Below are positions 1-7,125 of a stretch of DNA of 9,938 nucleotides, in pieces. Both the position numbers and the translations under genes were made by a program. This DNA is from Methanobacteriaceae archaeon (lineage in GTDB: Archaea > Methanobacteriota > Methanobacteria > Methanobacteriales > Methanobacteriaceae). The first letter of the stretch is position 1. Each line of letters starts with the position of its first letter. A model generated the notes under the pieces. That model was not told the origin of the DNA. It saw only the letters and a list, made by a program, of their open reading frames with translations, and did not search any database. The stretch lies in contig JAUXXK010000197.1 of assembly GCA_030681145.1 (NCBI GenBank), positions 1-9,938 of the forward strand. The letters run 5' to 3'.

Positions 1-329
1 ACAGGTATCATGATCAAGACCCAAGGACCATTAATCTTATGAAATTGGCCAGAGAAAATGGATGCTTGAAGAGCCATAGTAAACTTGTTTTGGCCATGGA
101 AAATCTCTTATTTGAATCTAAAGGAATTAAAATGAATATAGATGGTGCTAATGCTGGAATTTTATCAGATCTTGGTTTTGATTGGAGATTAGGGAGTGGG
201 TTGTTTATGATAGGGAGACTTCCTGGCATTATGGCTCATGTTCATGAGGAAATTAACCGAGAATCGCCATTTAGAAAATTATTTGAAATGGAAGAGATTT
301 ATTATGATGGTAAAGAAGCTGAATTTTAA
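1..329 (+). CDS. Citrate synthase-family protein (citryl-CoA lyase / citrate synthase), 3' end
   Basis: This is the C-terminal part of a citrate synthase-family enzyme, which joins or cleaves citryl-CoA / acetyl-CoA plus oxaloacetate in the cytoplasm. The first full codon is at position 3, and the frame reads RYHDQDPR before the methionine at 39. That matches the family segment GHxxxxxDPR, in which the His is catalytic. The two bases at 1-2 (ac) would complete a CAC His codon, so the window begins inside the active-site motif. Further on, NIDGANAGIL contains the Asp equivalent to the catalytic Asp375 of pig citrate synthase. It is followed by the typical LGFD, GRLPGIMAH and PFRK segments near the C terminus. 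The gene ends with TAA at 327. Methanobacteriales annotations vary between citryl-CoA lyase and citrate synthase, and the sequence here does not decide between them. The N-terminal part lies outside the window. Confidence 0.85.
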   Translation, partial: RYHDQDPRTINLMKLARENGCLKSHSKLVLAMENLLFESKGIKMNIDGANAGILSDLGFDWRLGSGLFMIGRLPGIMAHVHEEINRESPFRKLFEMEEIYYDGKEAEF

Positions 330-357
330 TTAATGTTAATTCACATTAAAATAAGTT

Positions 358-372
358 CTTAATTTTATTTTT
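358..372 (+). terminator. T-rich stretch downstream of the citrate synthase-family gene
   Basis: About 30 bases after the stop codon the plus strand runs CTTAATTTTATTTTT without a strong hairpin. This is the usual form of an archaeal intrinsic terminator. It overlaps the start of the 2TM remnant, which fits that remnant being non-functional. Confidence 0.35.
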
Positions 373-491
373 AATCATATACTATTTTGGGGAATTGGAA
401 TATTATGGCAGGGTGCTGGAATTGTATCCAAAAACAGGTTTTTTGGATCAAACTGGGAAGAGAAAAAAATTAAAGAATATATGGAAAAGAT

Positions 492-499
492 AAAAAAAA
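492..499 (-). terminator. Oligo-T terminator candidate after phoU
   Basis: Eight consecutive A on the plus strand give a run of eight T in the minus-strand transcript, about 65 bases past the phoU stop. A second run of six T (545-550) lies closer to the stop. Archaeal RNA polymerase terminates at such T runs. Which one is used cannot be seen. Confidence 0.35.
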
Positions 500-561
500 T
501 AATATATTCCTCTAATTTCCTTATTTTATTAATTTTCTGCACTTAAAAAACTAATTATTTA

Positions 562-1473
562 TCATAATTTATGGGTCCTATTTTTTCTAAATCTTTCAGG
601 CGTGGTTGTTCTTGGAATATTATGATAATATTCAACTGCAGTATCAGTTATTTCAATTGATATATCTCCAATTCGTTCAAACGCCTTAACAACTCGAGAT
701 AAAGAAATATAATATGTTGAACGATCCTTATCCTCAAAAGGGATTTCAGCCATCTGAGTAGCAATACAATTTAATGCTTTTTTTTGTAAAGAATGTAATT
801 TTTCCTCATAATCCATTACATCATTTTTTAAATCAAGTTTTTCATTAATAAAAGCATCCATAGACCATTTAATCATCCTTCGAGCTGTTTGATACATTTC
901 TTCCAGATATTTCAGCATTTCAGGGTCTACTTCGTATGATTCTTTAATGGTGAAATTAGCTATAATACCAGAATGGTCACCAATTCTTTCTAAATCATAA
1001 GCTATTTCACCGAATACCACAGTTTTACTAAATTCAGAATAGGGGTTTATTGAAATTGCAGTGTCCACCGAAGATCTGACTTTTTCATGCATGTTATTAG
1101 TAGTATAATCCATTTTAAGTGCTTCGTTTGCCATTTCTAAACTGTAATTAGAAAAAGAGTGGTAAGATTTTTCTAGCTGATGACAAACATGTTTTGCCAT
1201 GTTCTTTAACATGTCTTTAATAAGAAAACTTCCAGCATACTCTCTAGAAGTACGCTCTTCATCAAACATTTCGGAAAATTCATTGAATTTTTGAAGGTCA
1301 AGTATGTATGCCCTTCTAACTACTCCATTTTTCACCATTGGTTGAAGAAGTTTGGTTACATATCTGCGAGTTATTCCTAACTTTTCAGCGATTTCATCTT
1401 GAGTTGCTGGATTTTCATAAAGTATGATATCCAATATAGATTTAAGAGTCGTATTTTTAGTAGCCTTAACCAT
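562..1473 (-). CDS. phoU: PhoU-family phosphate regulator with N-terminal helix-turn-helix
   Basis: This is a 303-residue cytoplasmic protein. Residues about 9-60 form a winged helix-turn-helix (DEIAEKLGITRRYVTKLLQPM, then a wing-like VRRAYILDL), so it may bind DNA directly. Residues about 85-285 are two PhoU repeats, each a three-helix bundle. Each repeat carries the metal-binding signature: E156xxxD160 followed by ERIGD at 162-166 in the first, and FERIGD at 265-270 in the second. Bacterial PhoU is about 235 residues and lacks the HTH; the HTH-PhoU form is common in archaea. PhoU proteins damp phosphate uptake through the Pst transporter and its signalling. No pst gene or histidine kinase is in the window. 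The ATG is preceded by GGGGAT, a modest ribosome binding site. The gene lies 87 bases downstream of the membrane-protein gene on the same strand, so it could share its transcript or use a promoter in that A+T-rich gap. Confidence 0.85.
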   Translation of the reverse strand: MVKATKNTTLKSILDIILYENPATQDEIAEKLGITRRYVTKLLQPMVKNGVVRRAYILDLQKFNEFSEMFDEERTSREYAGSFLIKDMLKNMAKHVCHQLEKSYHSFSNYSLEMANEALKMDYTTNNMHEKVRSSVDTAISINPYSEFSKTVVFGEIAYDLERIGDHSGIIANFTIKESYEVDPEMLKYLEEMYQTARRMIKWSMDAFINEKLDLKNDVMDYEEKLHSLQKKALNCIATQMAEIPFEDKDRSTYYISLSRVVKAFERIGDISIEITDTAVEYYHNIPRTTTPERFRKNRTHKL

Positions 1474-1560
1474 TATATCCCCAAATTTATTTTAATGGAT
1501 TTAATCAATTAAATATTATTTTAAAATAATTTAAATGTTTTAATCGTTAATTTATATTAA

Positions 1561-2208
1561 TTATTCTTCATCAATATCCTGATTTTTATTTTTATTCTCA
1601 CTTTTTTCATTATTTGTATCTTTAGCATTATTTCTTCTTATTAAAATAAGAGCCTCATTTAATATCGAAATAATGACATAAGAAAGTACAAATATTATCA
1701 TTAATGAAATAAATGAGTCAAATTGAACGTATATCTTTGAATAAATGGATATCAATGGAGAATCCCAATCAAGAAATCCTCTCAATAATACTACTATTCC
1801 CAATGCAGATAAAAAATATCCATATTGTTTTTTAATAAATTCTGACTGTAAAATTGGATATATTCCCATTACTATCAGGCCAATACCTATAAATCGGAAT
1901 AGATTCCAATCTGTAGCTCCCTCCAAAAAATAAAAAATTTGTTCGGATTTCGAATGAATAGGAACCATCAAATATATTATTTCTATACCTACAATGAGCA
2001 GGAGAGGTAAAACATAAACCATTCCAGATTCAATTTTTTGAGTCTGGAACTTTCCTAAAGGTTCTTTTAAAAAATGAGACATCATTTGATAGAGAATAGA
2101 TCCTAAAACAGCACCTATCACAGTTCCCCCTACTCCTAGTTGTGTTGTAGTGTAGGCCACAATTCCAGATATAATTCCGGCCATAAATATATCAAATACC
2201 TTAGACAT
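1561..2208 (-). CDS. Multi-helix membrane protein of unknown function
   Basis: I do not recognise a named family for this 215-residue protein. Visible membrane segments are at about 7-42 (a glycine-rich stretch with GVGGTVIGAVLGS, possibly a hairpin or one long helix), 63-82, 103-120, 128-145 and 166-190. Similar glycine-rich GTVIGAALGS segments occur in uncharacterised bacterial membrane proteins, often as the anchor near one end. The last 25 residues (191-215) are a hydrophilic Asn/Lys/Glu tail, probably cytoplasmic. No catalytic or ligand-binding motif is visible. The ATG is preceded by TTTGTGATAAA, whose GTGAT partly matches the ribosome binding consensus. It lies between the phosphoesterase and phoU genes on the same strand, with gaps of 301 and 87 bases. 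Co-transcription with phoU is plausible, while linkage to the phosphoesterase is weaker. Confidence 0.7.
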   Translation of the reverse strand: MSKVFDIFMAGIISGIVAYTTTQLGVGGTVIGAVLGSILYQMMSHFLKEPLGKFQTQKIESGMVYVLPLLLIVGIEIIYLMVPIHSKSEQIFYFLEGATDWNLFRFIGIGLIVMGIYPILQSEFIKKQYGYFLSALGIVVLLRGFLDWDSPLISIYSKIYVQFDSFISLMIIFVLSYVIISILNEALILIRRNNAKDTNNEKSENKNKNQDIDEE

Positions 2209-2509
2209 TTTATCACAAATTTATTATTTTAATGTGCTTTTAGTAAACATTTAAAATGATATTAATGCATTTTAAAAATTAATTTTTCAGCGATTTTTAT
2301 TTCTGATAACAATTGTATTTTATTGTTAAATTGTTGAAATAATTTTTATTGATAATATAATTTCAATGTATATTGATTTTATAATCATATTCTTTAATGG
2401 CATATTTATATTCCCTATTTGAGAACAAAAATATTGTGTTTAAATGAAGATTTTGTGAAACAATGAACTATTATCATTGTAATATGGCATTAAAATAAGA
2501 ATAAACAGG
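2209..2509. other. A+T-rich intergenic region between phosphoesterase and membrane-protein genes
   Basis: No gene is supported in these 301 bases. Near the right end, 2460-2480 is a perfect 7-bp inverted repeat (ACAATGA / TCATTGT, 7-base loop), 30 bases past the phosphoesterase stop. The minus strand also reads TTTATTCTTATTTT directly after the stop. Either could end the phosphoesterase transcript. A minus-strand ATATAAATA box at about 2404-2412 could be the promoter for the membrane-protein gene, but it would imply a leader of some 170 bases. Confidence 0.4.
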
Positions 2510-3313
2510 TCAACCATTATTTAATAAATGTTTGTAAGAACAAATCACATATTCTTCTCCTTCAACTCGAACTGAATAATTTGCCATTTCTTTTTTAGAT
2601 CCAGTTTCTGTATTTATAAGGTTGACTTGGATATCATTATCTCTTATAATTAGCTGGTTGTGTGAAGGGAATGTATATCCTCTGAGTTTTCGTGTTGTGG
2701 CAGTTCCAGAATTAATTGTGACCATCTTTTCAATCATCCATACATTAGGAACATGTTTATGTCCATTAAGTACGAAATCAACACCACATTCACTGAATAC
2801 TCTCAACAAATCTCCAGAATCTAAAAGAATATTTCTTTCACGACCTGTTTGTGGAATAGGAAGAAGATGGTGATGAAACGTGACAATTTTACATAAATCG
2901 GATGGTAATTTTTCCATCTGTTTTCTTAACCAGTTCATCTGATCCAAACCTATCTGTCCATCATTAATATCCGGTTCAGATGAATCTAATCCAACAATAG
3001 CAAATCCGCCAGATTTATCCACATGAATAAATTTTCTAGGACCTATTAATCTTTCAAAATGGATTAATCCTACATTTCTAGCATCGTGATTACCTGGAAT
3101 CGTGTATGTATCTGTGATGGATTTTAATTCCTCCACAAATTCACTTGCTTTTTCGTACTCATGAATGTATCCATTAGTGGTTAAATCCCCAGAAACAATA
3201 ATTAAATCGGGATTTTCTTCTTTAAGCTGATTAAGTAAGTTATCTTTTAATTGTTGAGAAAAATTTTTCTCACCAAAATGAATGTCAGAAATTTGAGCTA
3301 TCTTCTTTTCCAT
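2510..3313 (-). CDS. Calcineurin-like metallophosphoesterase (CpdA/Icc type)
   Basis: This 267-residue soluble enzyme has all the blocks of the binuclear-metal phosphoesterase fold in order: D10xH12 in QISDIHFGE, G42D43 in SGDLT, G74NHD77 in PGNHDAR, the His pair H147/H148 in TFHHH, and G184HxH187 in NGHKH. These residues bind two divalent metals and the phosphate. The length and order fit the class III cyclic-nucleotide phosphodiesterase group (E. coli CpdA is about 275 residues). However, family members also cleave other phosphodiesters or phosphomonoesters, so the substrate is open. There is no signal peptide or membrane segment, so it acts in the cytoplasm. The start is well supported by GGTGAC six bases before the ATG. 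The gene follows two tRNA genes on the same strand. A T-rich stop after tRNA-Thr suggests it has its own promoter. Confidence 0.88.
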   Translation of the reverse strand: MEKKIAQISDIHFGEKNFSQQLKDNLLNQLKEENPDLIIVSGDLTTNGYIHEYEKASEFVEELKSITDTYTIPGNHDARNVGLIHFERLIGPRKFIHVDKSGGFAIVGLDSSEPDINDGQIGLDQMNWLRKQMEKLPSDLCKIVTFHHHLLPIPQTGRERNILLDSGDLLRVFSECGVDFVLNGHKHVPNVWMIEKMVTINSGTATTRKLRGYTFPSHNQLIIRDNDIQVNLINTETGSKKEMANYSVRVEGEEYVICSYKHLLNNG

Positions 3314-3385
3314 TTAATGTCACCAATTGAAGCATTTGCTTATTAATTCTTTAATCAAATCAGCATTCTATTTTAATCATTATTA

Positions 3386-3464
3386 AACTGTTTATTAAAT
3401 AAATTATATTAGATCAATTTGATAAGCTTAATTCTTCTATAATATAATATCATAATAAACAGTT
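3386..3464. repeat. Perfect 12-bp inverted repeat upstream of the phosphoesterase
   Basis: AACTGTTTATTA at 3386-3397 is repeated as its exact reverse complement at 3453-3464, 55 bases apart. It lies in the region between tRNA-Thr and the phosphoesterase start, where the phosphoesterase promoter should be. It could be a pair of operator half-sites, a long-range stem in a leader RNA, or chance in A+T-rich DNA. Confidence 0.4.
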
Positions 3465-3490
3465 AAAAATTTAAAATAATTGTTAAAATC

Positions 3491-3506
3491 AGTATAAAAC
3501 AAAAAT
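3491..3506 (-). terminator. T-rich terminator after tRNA-Thr
   Basis: The minus strand just past the tRNA 3' end reads ATTTTTGTTTTATACT. This is a U-rich stop typical of archaeal tRNA transcripts. Confidence 0.45.
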
Positions 3507-3511
3507 CATTA

Positions 3512-3584
3512 AGCCTTAGGGGGGATTCGAACCCCCGACCTATGCCTTACCAAGGCATCGCTCTACCGGCTGAGCCACTAAGGC
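3512..3584 (-). tRNA. tRNA-Thr, anticodon GGT
   Basis: A full cloverleaf can be folded on the minus strand. The acceptor stem pairs GCCTTAG with CTAAGGC. The D stem pairs GCTC with GAGC. The anticodon stem pairs ATGCC with GGCAT around the loop TTGGTAA, giving anticodon GGT (plus-strand 3549-3551), which reads ACC and ACT codons. The T stem pairs GGGGG with CCCCC around TTCGAAT. The discriminator base is T, as in archaeal threonine tRNAs. The CCA end is not encoded and there is no intron. Confidence 0.95.
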
Positions 3585-3611
3585 AAATCCATTAGATAAA
3601 AATTGATGATA

Positions 3612-3619
3612 ATTTAAAA
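3612..3619 (-). promoter_or_regulatory. TATA-like box for tRNA-Thr
   Basis: The minus strand carries ATTTTAAAT centred about 31 bases upstream of the mature tRNA 5' end. This is the spacing expected for an archaeal TATA box that starts transcription a few bases ahead of the tRNA. The surrounding DNA is A+T rich, so the match is suggestive only. Confidence 0.35.
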
Positions 3620-3768
3620 TGTTTAACATATAATTAATATTATATATTGCGGATTTTCATTAATTTATTAATGATGAATATATATACTTTACCATTAATT
3701 CAATAAATTTCTTAAAAAGAAATAGCAGAAAGCCTATGAATTAATAATTAAATACTGGTTAAGATTAT

Positions 3769-3857
<89 letters not shown>

Positions 3858-3882
3858 TACTATCGTAAATTGTACAATATAG

Positions 3883-3897
3883 TATATTAACTTAACG
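3883..3897 (-). promoter_or_regulatory. BRE plus TATA box for tRNA-Leu
   Basis: On the minus strand CGTTAAG is followed directly by TTAATATA, whose centre lies about 30 bases upstream of the mature tRNA 5' end. The order (purine-containing BRE, then TATA) and the spacing match the archaeal promoter model well. Confidence 0.5.
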
Positions 3898-4123
3898 GTT
3901 ATTCATTCAATAATAATGATTCAAATAATGCAAAAATGACGCAAATTAATAATTTATTTTATAAAAAAATTATTTTAATCTCATTTTAATTAAATCATTA
4001 ATTCTTATATTAAATTTAATTATTTCTGATTTAATATAACCTTATTGACAGTTCAGTATATATTTAATCCCTATTTTATAAATGAAAAATTTTAGTATAA
4101 AAATTTAAAAATAGATCAAATAA
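3898..4123. other. A+T-rich intergenic DNA
   Basis: No gene or RNA is supported here. Stops are frequent in all frames. A plus-strand TATATATTTAA at about 4057-4067 looks like a TATA box. It lies upstream of the decayed reading frame that begins at 4124 and may be its former promoter. Confidence 0.3.
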
Positions 4124-4435
4124 ATTTTATATATTTTAAACAGAATATTATGGAATATAATCAATAATAGCAGAACAATAGATGCGGATGCTGTTCAAAA
4201 AGAAGAATGCAGTGAAAAATACTTAAAAAAATATGAAATTAATTGAAAAAACAGTATTGGAAGAAGTTTAGAAAAAGCTATTAAGTTTAGAAATTCATTT
4301 GACAAATTAAATGATGAATATATTAATAATCTCATAAAATCTGCTAAAAATAAAAATATAAATTATAAATTATCCATTTTAAAATTGATTAAAGAATATC
4401 CAGAACTTTTAAAAATCCTTAGATCAATTTTATGA
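4124..4435 (+). pseudogene. Decayed 3' end of an unidentified gene, interrupted by one TGA
   Basis: A single frame stays open from 4124 to a TGA at 4433 except for one internal TGA at 4244. The translation looks like real protein, not intergenic noise. From about 4172 it is rich in Lys, Glu, Asn and Leu with amphipathic helices, for example VQKEECSEKYLKKYE before the internal stop and SLEKAIKFRNSFDKLNDEY after it. It ends in KEYPELLKILRSIL. There is no credible start codon with a ribosome binding site, so the N-terminal part has been lost. The helical C-terminal end resembles tails seen on some archaeal glycosyltransferases, but I cannot assign a family. The position just upstream of a surface-glycan-type gene would fit that idea, as inference only. 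The alternative is chance openness of A-rich DNA. Confidence 0.4.
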
Positions 4436-4440
4436 ATTGA

Positions 4441-4448
4441 TTTATATA
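4441..4448 (+). promoter_or_regulatory. TATA box for the 4538 membrane-protein gene
   Basis: TTTATATA matches the methanogen TATA consensus. Transcription would start near 4470 and leave a leader of roughly 65 bases before the GGTGA ribosome binding site at 4529-4533 and the ATG at 4538. Confidence 0.5.
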
Positions 4449-4537
4449 CTTAATTTGTGAATTAACTACTATAACTTAAATCTTTGAAATTATTAATAAG
4501 TAAATAATGTAAATAATTACCATTTAACGGTGACGGC

Positions 4538-7096
4538 ATGAGTAAAAAGCTAATTTCAAACTCAGATTTAATAAAAAATCATCTAAATCAAATTTATTTA
4601 ATACTTATATTAATAGGAACATTTTTCGTGCGGTTGATACCAAGCAGAAATCTTTATTTTGCAGGCAATGACGCATATTTACATTATGATCTTGTTTTAA
4701 GAATTATAAATCAGGGTTTTGGAGTTATATCTAGTGATCCTCTTTCATTAATGGGTTTAAGCTCATATGGATATCCACCATTATATCATATAATCGGTAC
4801 TTTGCTTTACGAAATATTTCGTAGCCAGTTAGTTTTTTTTATTCTGCCACCATTATTAGGAGTTGCATCAGTTTTTGTATTCTACAAATTATCCCATGAG
4901 ATATTTGATGATAAAAACTCAGAATTATTATCTACATTGCTTTTTGCATTTGTTCCCGCATTTGTAACTCGAACATCTGTATTTATACCAGAATCGCTAG
5001 GAATATTACTATTTATCAGTATTGTTTATTTCGTGATCAAATATATCAAATCATTATCCGGCTTTGAAAACCTAGATAACTTCTCTTTGAATAATTTATT
5101 GAATATATTCTCTGGAAATTACCGATACATCTTATTTGCTTTAGCCATATTTGCAGCCTATATCTTCACTCATCGTGGTTGGATTTTCTTGGCATTGCTA
5201 ATGTTAATTGTCTTGATAACATTTTTATTACCTTCATTTAAGAAAAAACCTGTTACATTATCAGCGATATTTATTTTAATTATTATAGGGCTATTAGAAT
5301 TTGTTTCCATTGTGGCACGATTCCAACAAGAACCAGTCACCATTCTTGGTTTTCCTAAGTGGATGGGTGTAATTCAACTGATTCTTGGTATTTATGGCAT
5401 ATTCATTTTTATAAAATCAAAAAATTCTTTATATAAATTGGTAGCATTATGGGCAATTATCTTCATGATAATAGGTACTTACTCTTTTAGATTTAGGGAC
5501 CCTTATGCTGCCATTCCACTAACATTAATGGCAGGATATGTATTTTCAAACGTGATAATACCAAAAATTAATGATTTTTCTATTTTAAAAAATTATAAAA
5601 TATTTAAAAAGGATTTCGGAGGATATTTGAAGACCAGTATATTACTAATATTAATTTTAGTACCCGTAGCTCAAGGTGCATTTATTGCATATTCTAATGT
5701 CGTCCAACCTACAGAAAATGAAATTTCTGCTTTTAACTGGATTAAAAATGAAACACCGATTAATGCTACATTTCTAACTACCAAAGAAGATGCTTATCTT
5801 TTAATTGGAAATACTAATAGAAAAGATGTTGCTCTATGGAAAACAGTTTATGAAGGATTTATGGGTAAAGCACCTGCAATTGATGAAACAAAGGCGACAC
5901 AAAATGATGTAGATATTATGTTAGGAACTTCACAGAAGAGTGAATCTTATTATCTCCTAAATAATTATAATATTAGTTATATCTATGTTTCAGCCAATAT
6001 GTACAATCTCCCATCATCAAATGGTTTGATTGCTTATTTGCCATATGATACTCATTTCAAAACCGTCTTTGTATCCGGCGATGCGTCTGTTTACCAATAC
6101 ATACGAAACCCGACACTAGAACCACCTACTACCAAATTAAATTATTCATTAAATAATAAAGAATACATCCAAAGCATAGAGTTTATAGAGAAATTTTGGA
6201 ATGGTTATAGTTATTCTGAAAATGGGGGAAATTATCTTAAAGATCCGCTCCTTGATTTGGAATTTGGAAGTTCTTACAAAGGAGATTATAATTTAAATTC
6301 TCAGATTGCATATTTATATCATTATATGGCCCATAATTCAGATCAAGATCTAAATAATCGTTCACAATACTTGATAAACTGGTTAAAGTACAAACAAATG
6401 GATAGCGGTTCTTTCCCAACAAGTATTCCGCCTGAAGAATACACCCTAGAAACCATGGCCACCATATATCCATTGATGAACATAGAAAACGAAGCAGATA
6501 ATATAAACAATACAATAGTAATTAATAAAGGCCTTAATTTCGTTAAAAACCAGACCGGTCTCGATTACATTAATATTTCTAATGTTCAAAATGCTGAAAA
6601 TAATATTTTAGGATCCAATTACCTTGCACTGAAAACAAATACACAAGTAAGTGGAATGTATCCATCTAATAAAGAAAAAATTATGGATAATGTTTTAAAA
6701 CAGCAGAAAGACGATGGTTCCTGGACTTCGCAATCCTATCAAAATATTGAAATCTTAAATGGGATGTGTCTTTATTATAATGCCACCAAAGACGAAAAAA
6801 TATTAAATTCCATTAAAAAAGGTTCAAAATGGTTATCAAATCAACAAAATTCAGAAGGGATGTTCATAGATGATGGAAATCCTAATAAGTATGGCATTAA
6901 CCATTATGCAAAAGCAGTACTGATTTATTACACTGCCCAAGATAATGCCAATATGCAAAAAACATTAAATTATGTAAAAAAAACCAATTTAAAGACAGAT
7001 ATAAACCCTCTTAAATCATACTTAACTTTAATTTCAAATCTGAGTCGAATATATAGTGAAGATTATGCCATAAATATATCTAATCAACTACTGTAA
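4538..7096 (+). CDS. STT3/AglB-like membrane protein fused to an exported alpha/alpha-toroid-like domain
   Basis: This 852-residue protein has two halves. Residues 1-386 hold about eleven membrane helices (roughly 19-36, 97-117, 129-145, 150-170, 196-211, 214-231, 238-260, 272-292, 298-314, 322-341, 365-386). The first external loop carries GNDAYLHYD (D45, H49, D51), placed like the first acidic motif of STT3/AglB oligosaccharyltransferases and other GT-C enzymes. SSYGYPPLYH follows at 75-84, and TRTSVFIPE with E152 recalls the second acidic site. Residues 387-525 look like the start of an AglB ectodomain (FNWIKNETPINATFL), but EDAYLL stands where WWDYG is expected. Residues 540-840 contain helical repeats with QQKDDGSW, KQMDSGSF and NQQNSEGMF, as in squalene-cyclase or C5-epimerase toroids. 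Eleven N-X-S/T sequons lie after residue 400, consistent with an outside location. The GGTGA ribosome binding site supports the start. The likely role is surface glycan transfer or modification; the substrate is unknown. A plain AglB is less likely. Confidence 0.65.
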   Translation: MSKKLISNSDLIKNHLNQIYLILILIGTFFVRLIPSRNLYFAGNDAYLHYDLVLRIINQGFGVISSDPLSLMGLSSYGYPPLYHIIGTLLYEIFRSQLVFFILPPLLGVASVFVFYKLSHEIFDDKNSELLSTLLFAFVPAFVTRTSVFIPESLGILLFISIVYFVIKYIKSLSGFENLDNFSLNNLLNIFSGNYRYILFALAIFAAYIFTHRGWIFLALLMLIVLITFLLPSFKKKPVTLSAIFILIIIGLLEFVSIVARFQQEPVTILGFPKWMGVIQLILGIYGIFIFIKSKNSLYKLVALWAIIFMIIGTYSFRFRDPYAAIPLTLMAGYVFSNVIIPKINDFSILKNYKIFKKDFGGYLKTSILLILILVPVAQGAFIAYSNVVQPTENEISAFNWIKNETPINATFLTTKEDAYLLIGNTNRKDVALWKTVYEGFMGKAPAIDETKATQNDVDIMLGTSQKSESYYLLNNYNISYIYVSANMYNLPSSNGLIAYLPYDTHFKTVFVSGDASVYQYIRNPTLEPPTTKLNYSLNNKEYIQSIEFIEKFWNGYSYSENGGNYLKDPLLDLEFGSSYKGDYNLNSQIAYLYHYMAHNSDQDLNNRSQYLINWLKYKQMDSGSFPTSIPPEEYTLETMATIYPLMNIENEADNINNTIVINKGLNFVKNQTGLDYINISNVQNAENNILGSNYLALKTNTQVSGMYPSNKEKIMDNVLKQQKDDGSWTSQSYQNIEILNGMCLYYNATKDEKILNSIKKGSKWLSNQQNSEGMFIDDGNPNKYGINHYAKAVLIYYTAQDNANMQKTLNYVKKTNLKTDINPLKSYLTLISNLSRIYSEDYAINISNQLL

Positions 7097-7125
7097 GTTT
7101 TTAAAAAATAAGTCATATAATAACA

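Larger units (their letters stand above)
355..546 (+). pseudogene. Remnant of a 2TM-domain membrane protein (C-terminal half only)
   Basis: One frame is open from 355 to the TAA at 544. From about 379 to 489 it resembles the C-terminal half of the 2TM domain (Pfam family 2TM): an FWGIGILWQGAGI membrane helix, then a short loop, then the charged end NWEEKKIKEYMEK. No ATG, GTG or TTG start lies before the homologous part. The first of the two expected membrane helices is missing, because a stop at 352 closes the frame. After about position 498 the translation becomes hydrophobic and no longer family-like, so the true 3' end is probably also lost. It sits between two convergent genes, where decay would be tolerated. 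I read it as a broken gene, not a functional small protein. The family match comes from recognition of the motif, without a database search. Confidence 0.5.

Noticed and set aside
426..448. 9-bp hairpin ATCCAAAAA / TTTTTGGAT as a terminator
   Set aside because: It lies inside the protein-like 2TM remnant and has no T run after it, so it is explained by the coding remnant.
2326..2403. A 25-codon minus-strand open frame before the membrane-protein gene
   Set aside because: Its translation is just Ile/Lys-rich sequence from A+T-rich DNA, and its ATG overlaps a TATA-like box.
4244..4246. The internal TGA as a recoded selenocysteine codon
   Set aside because: No SECIS-like hairpin was seen, Methanobacteriales are not known for selenocysteine, and the frame also lacks a start.
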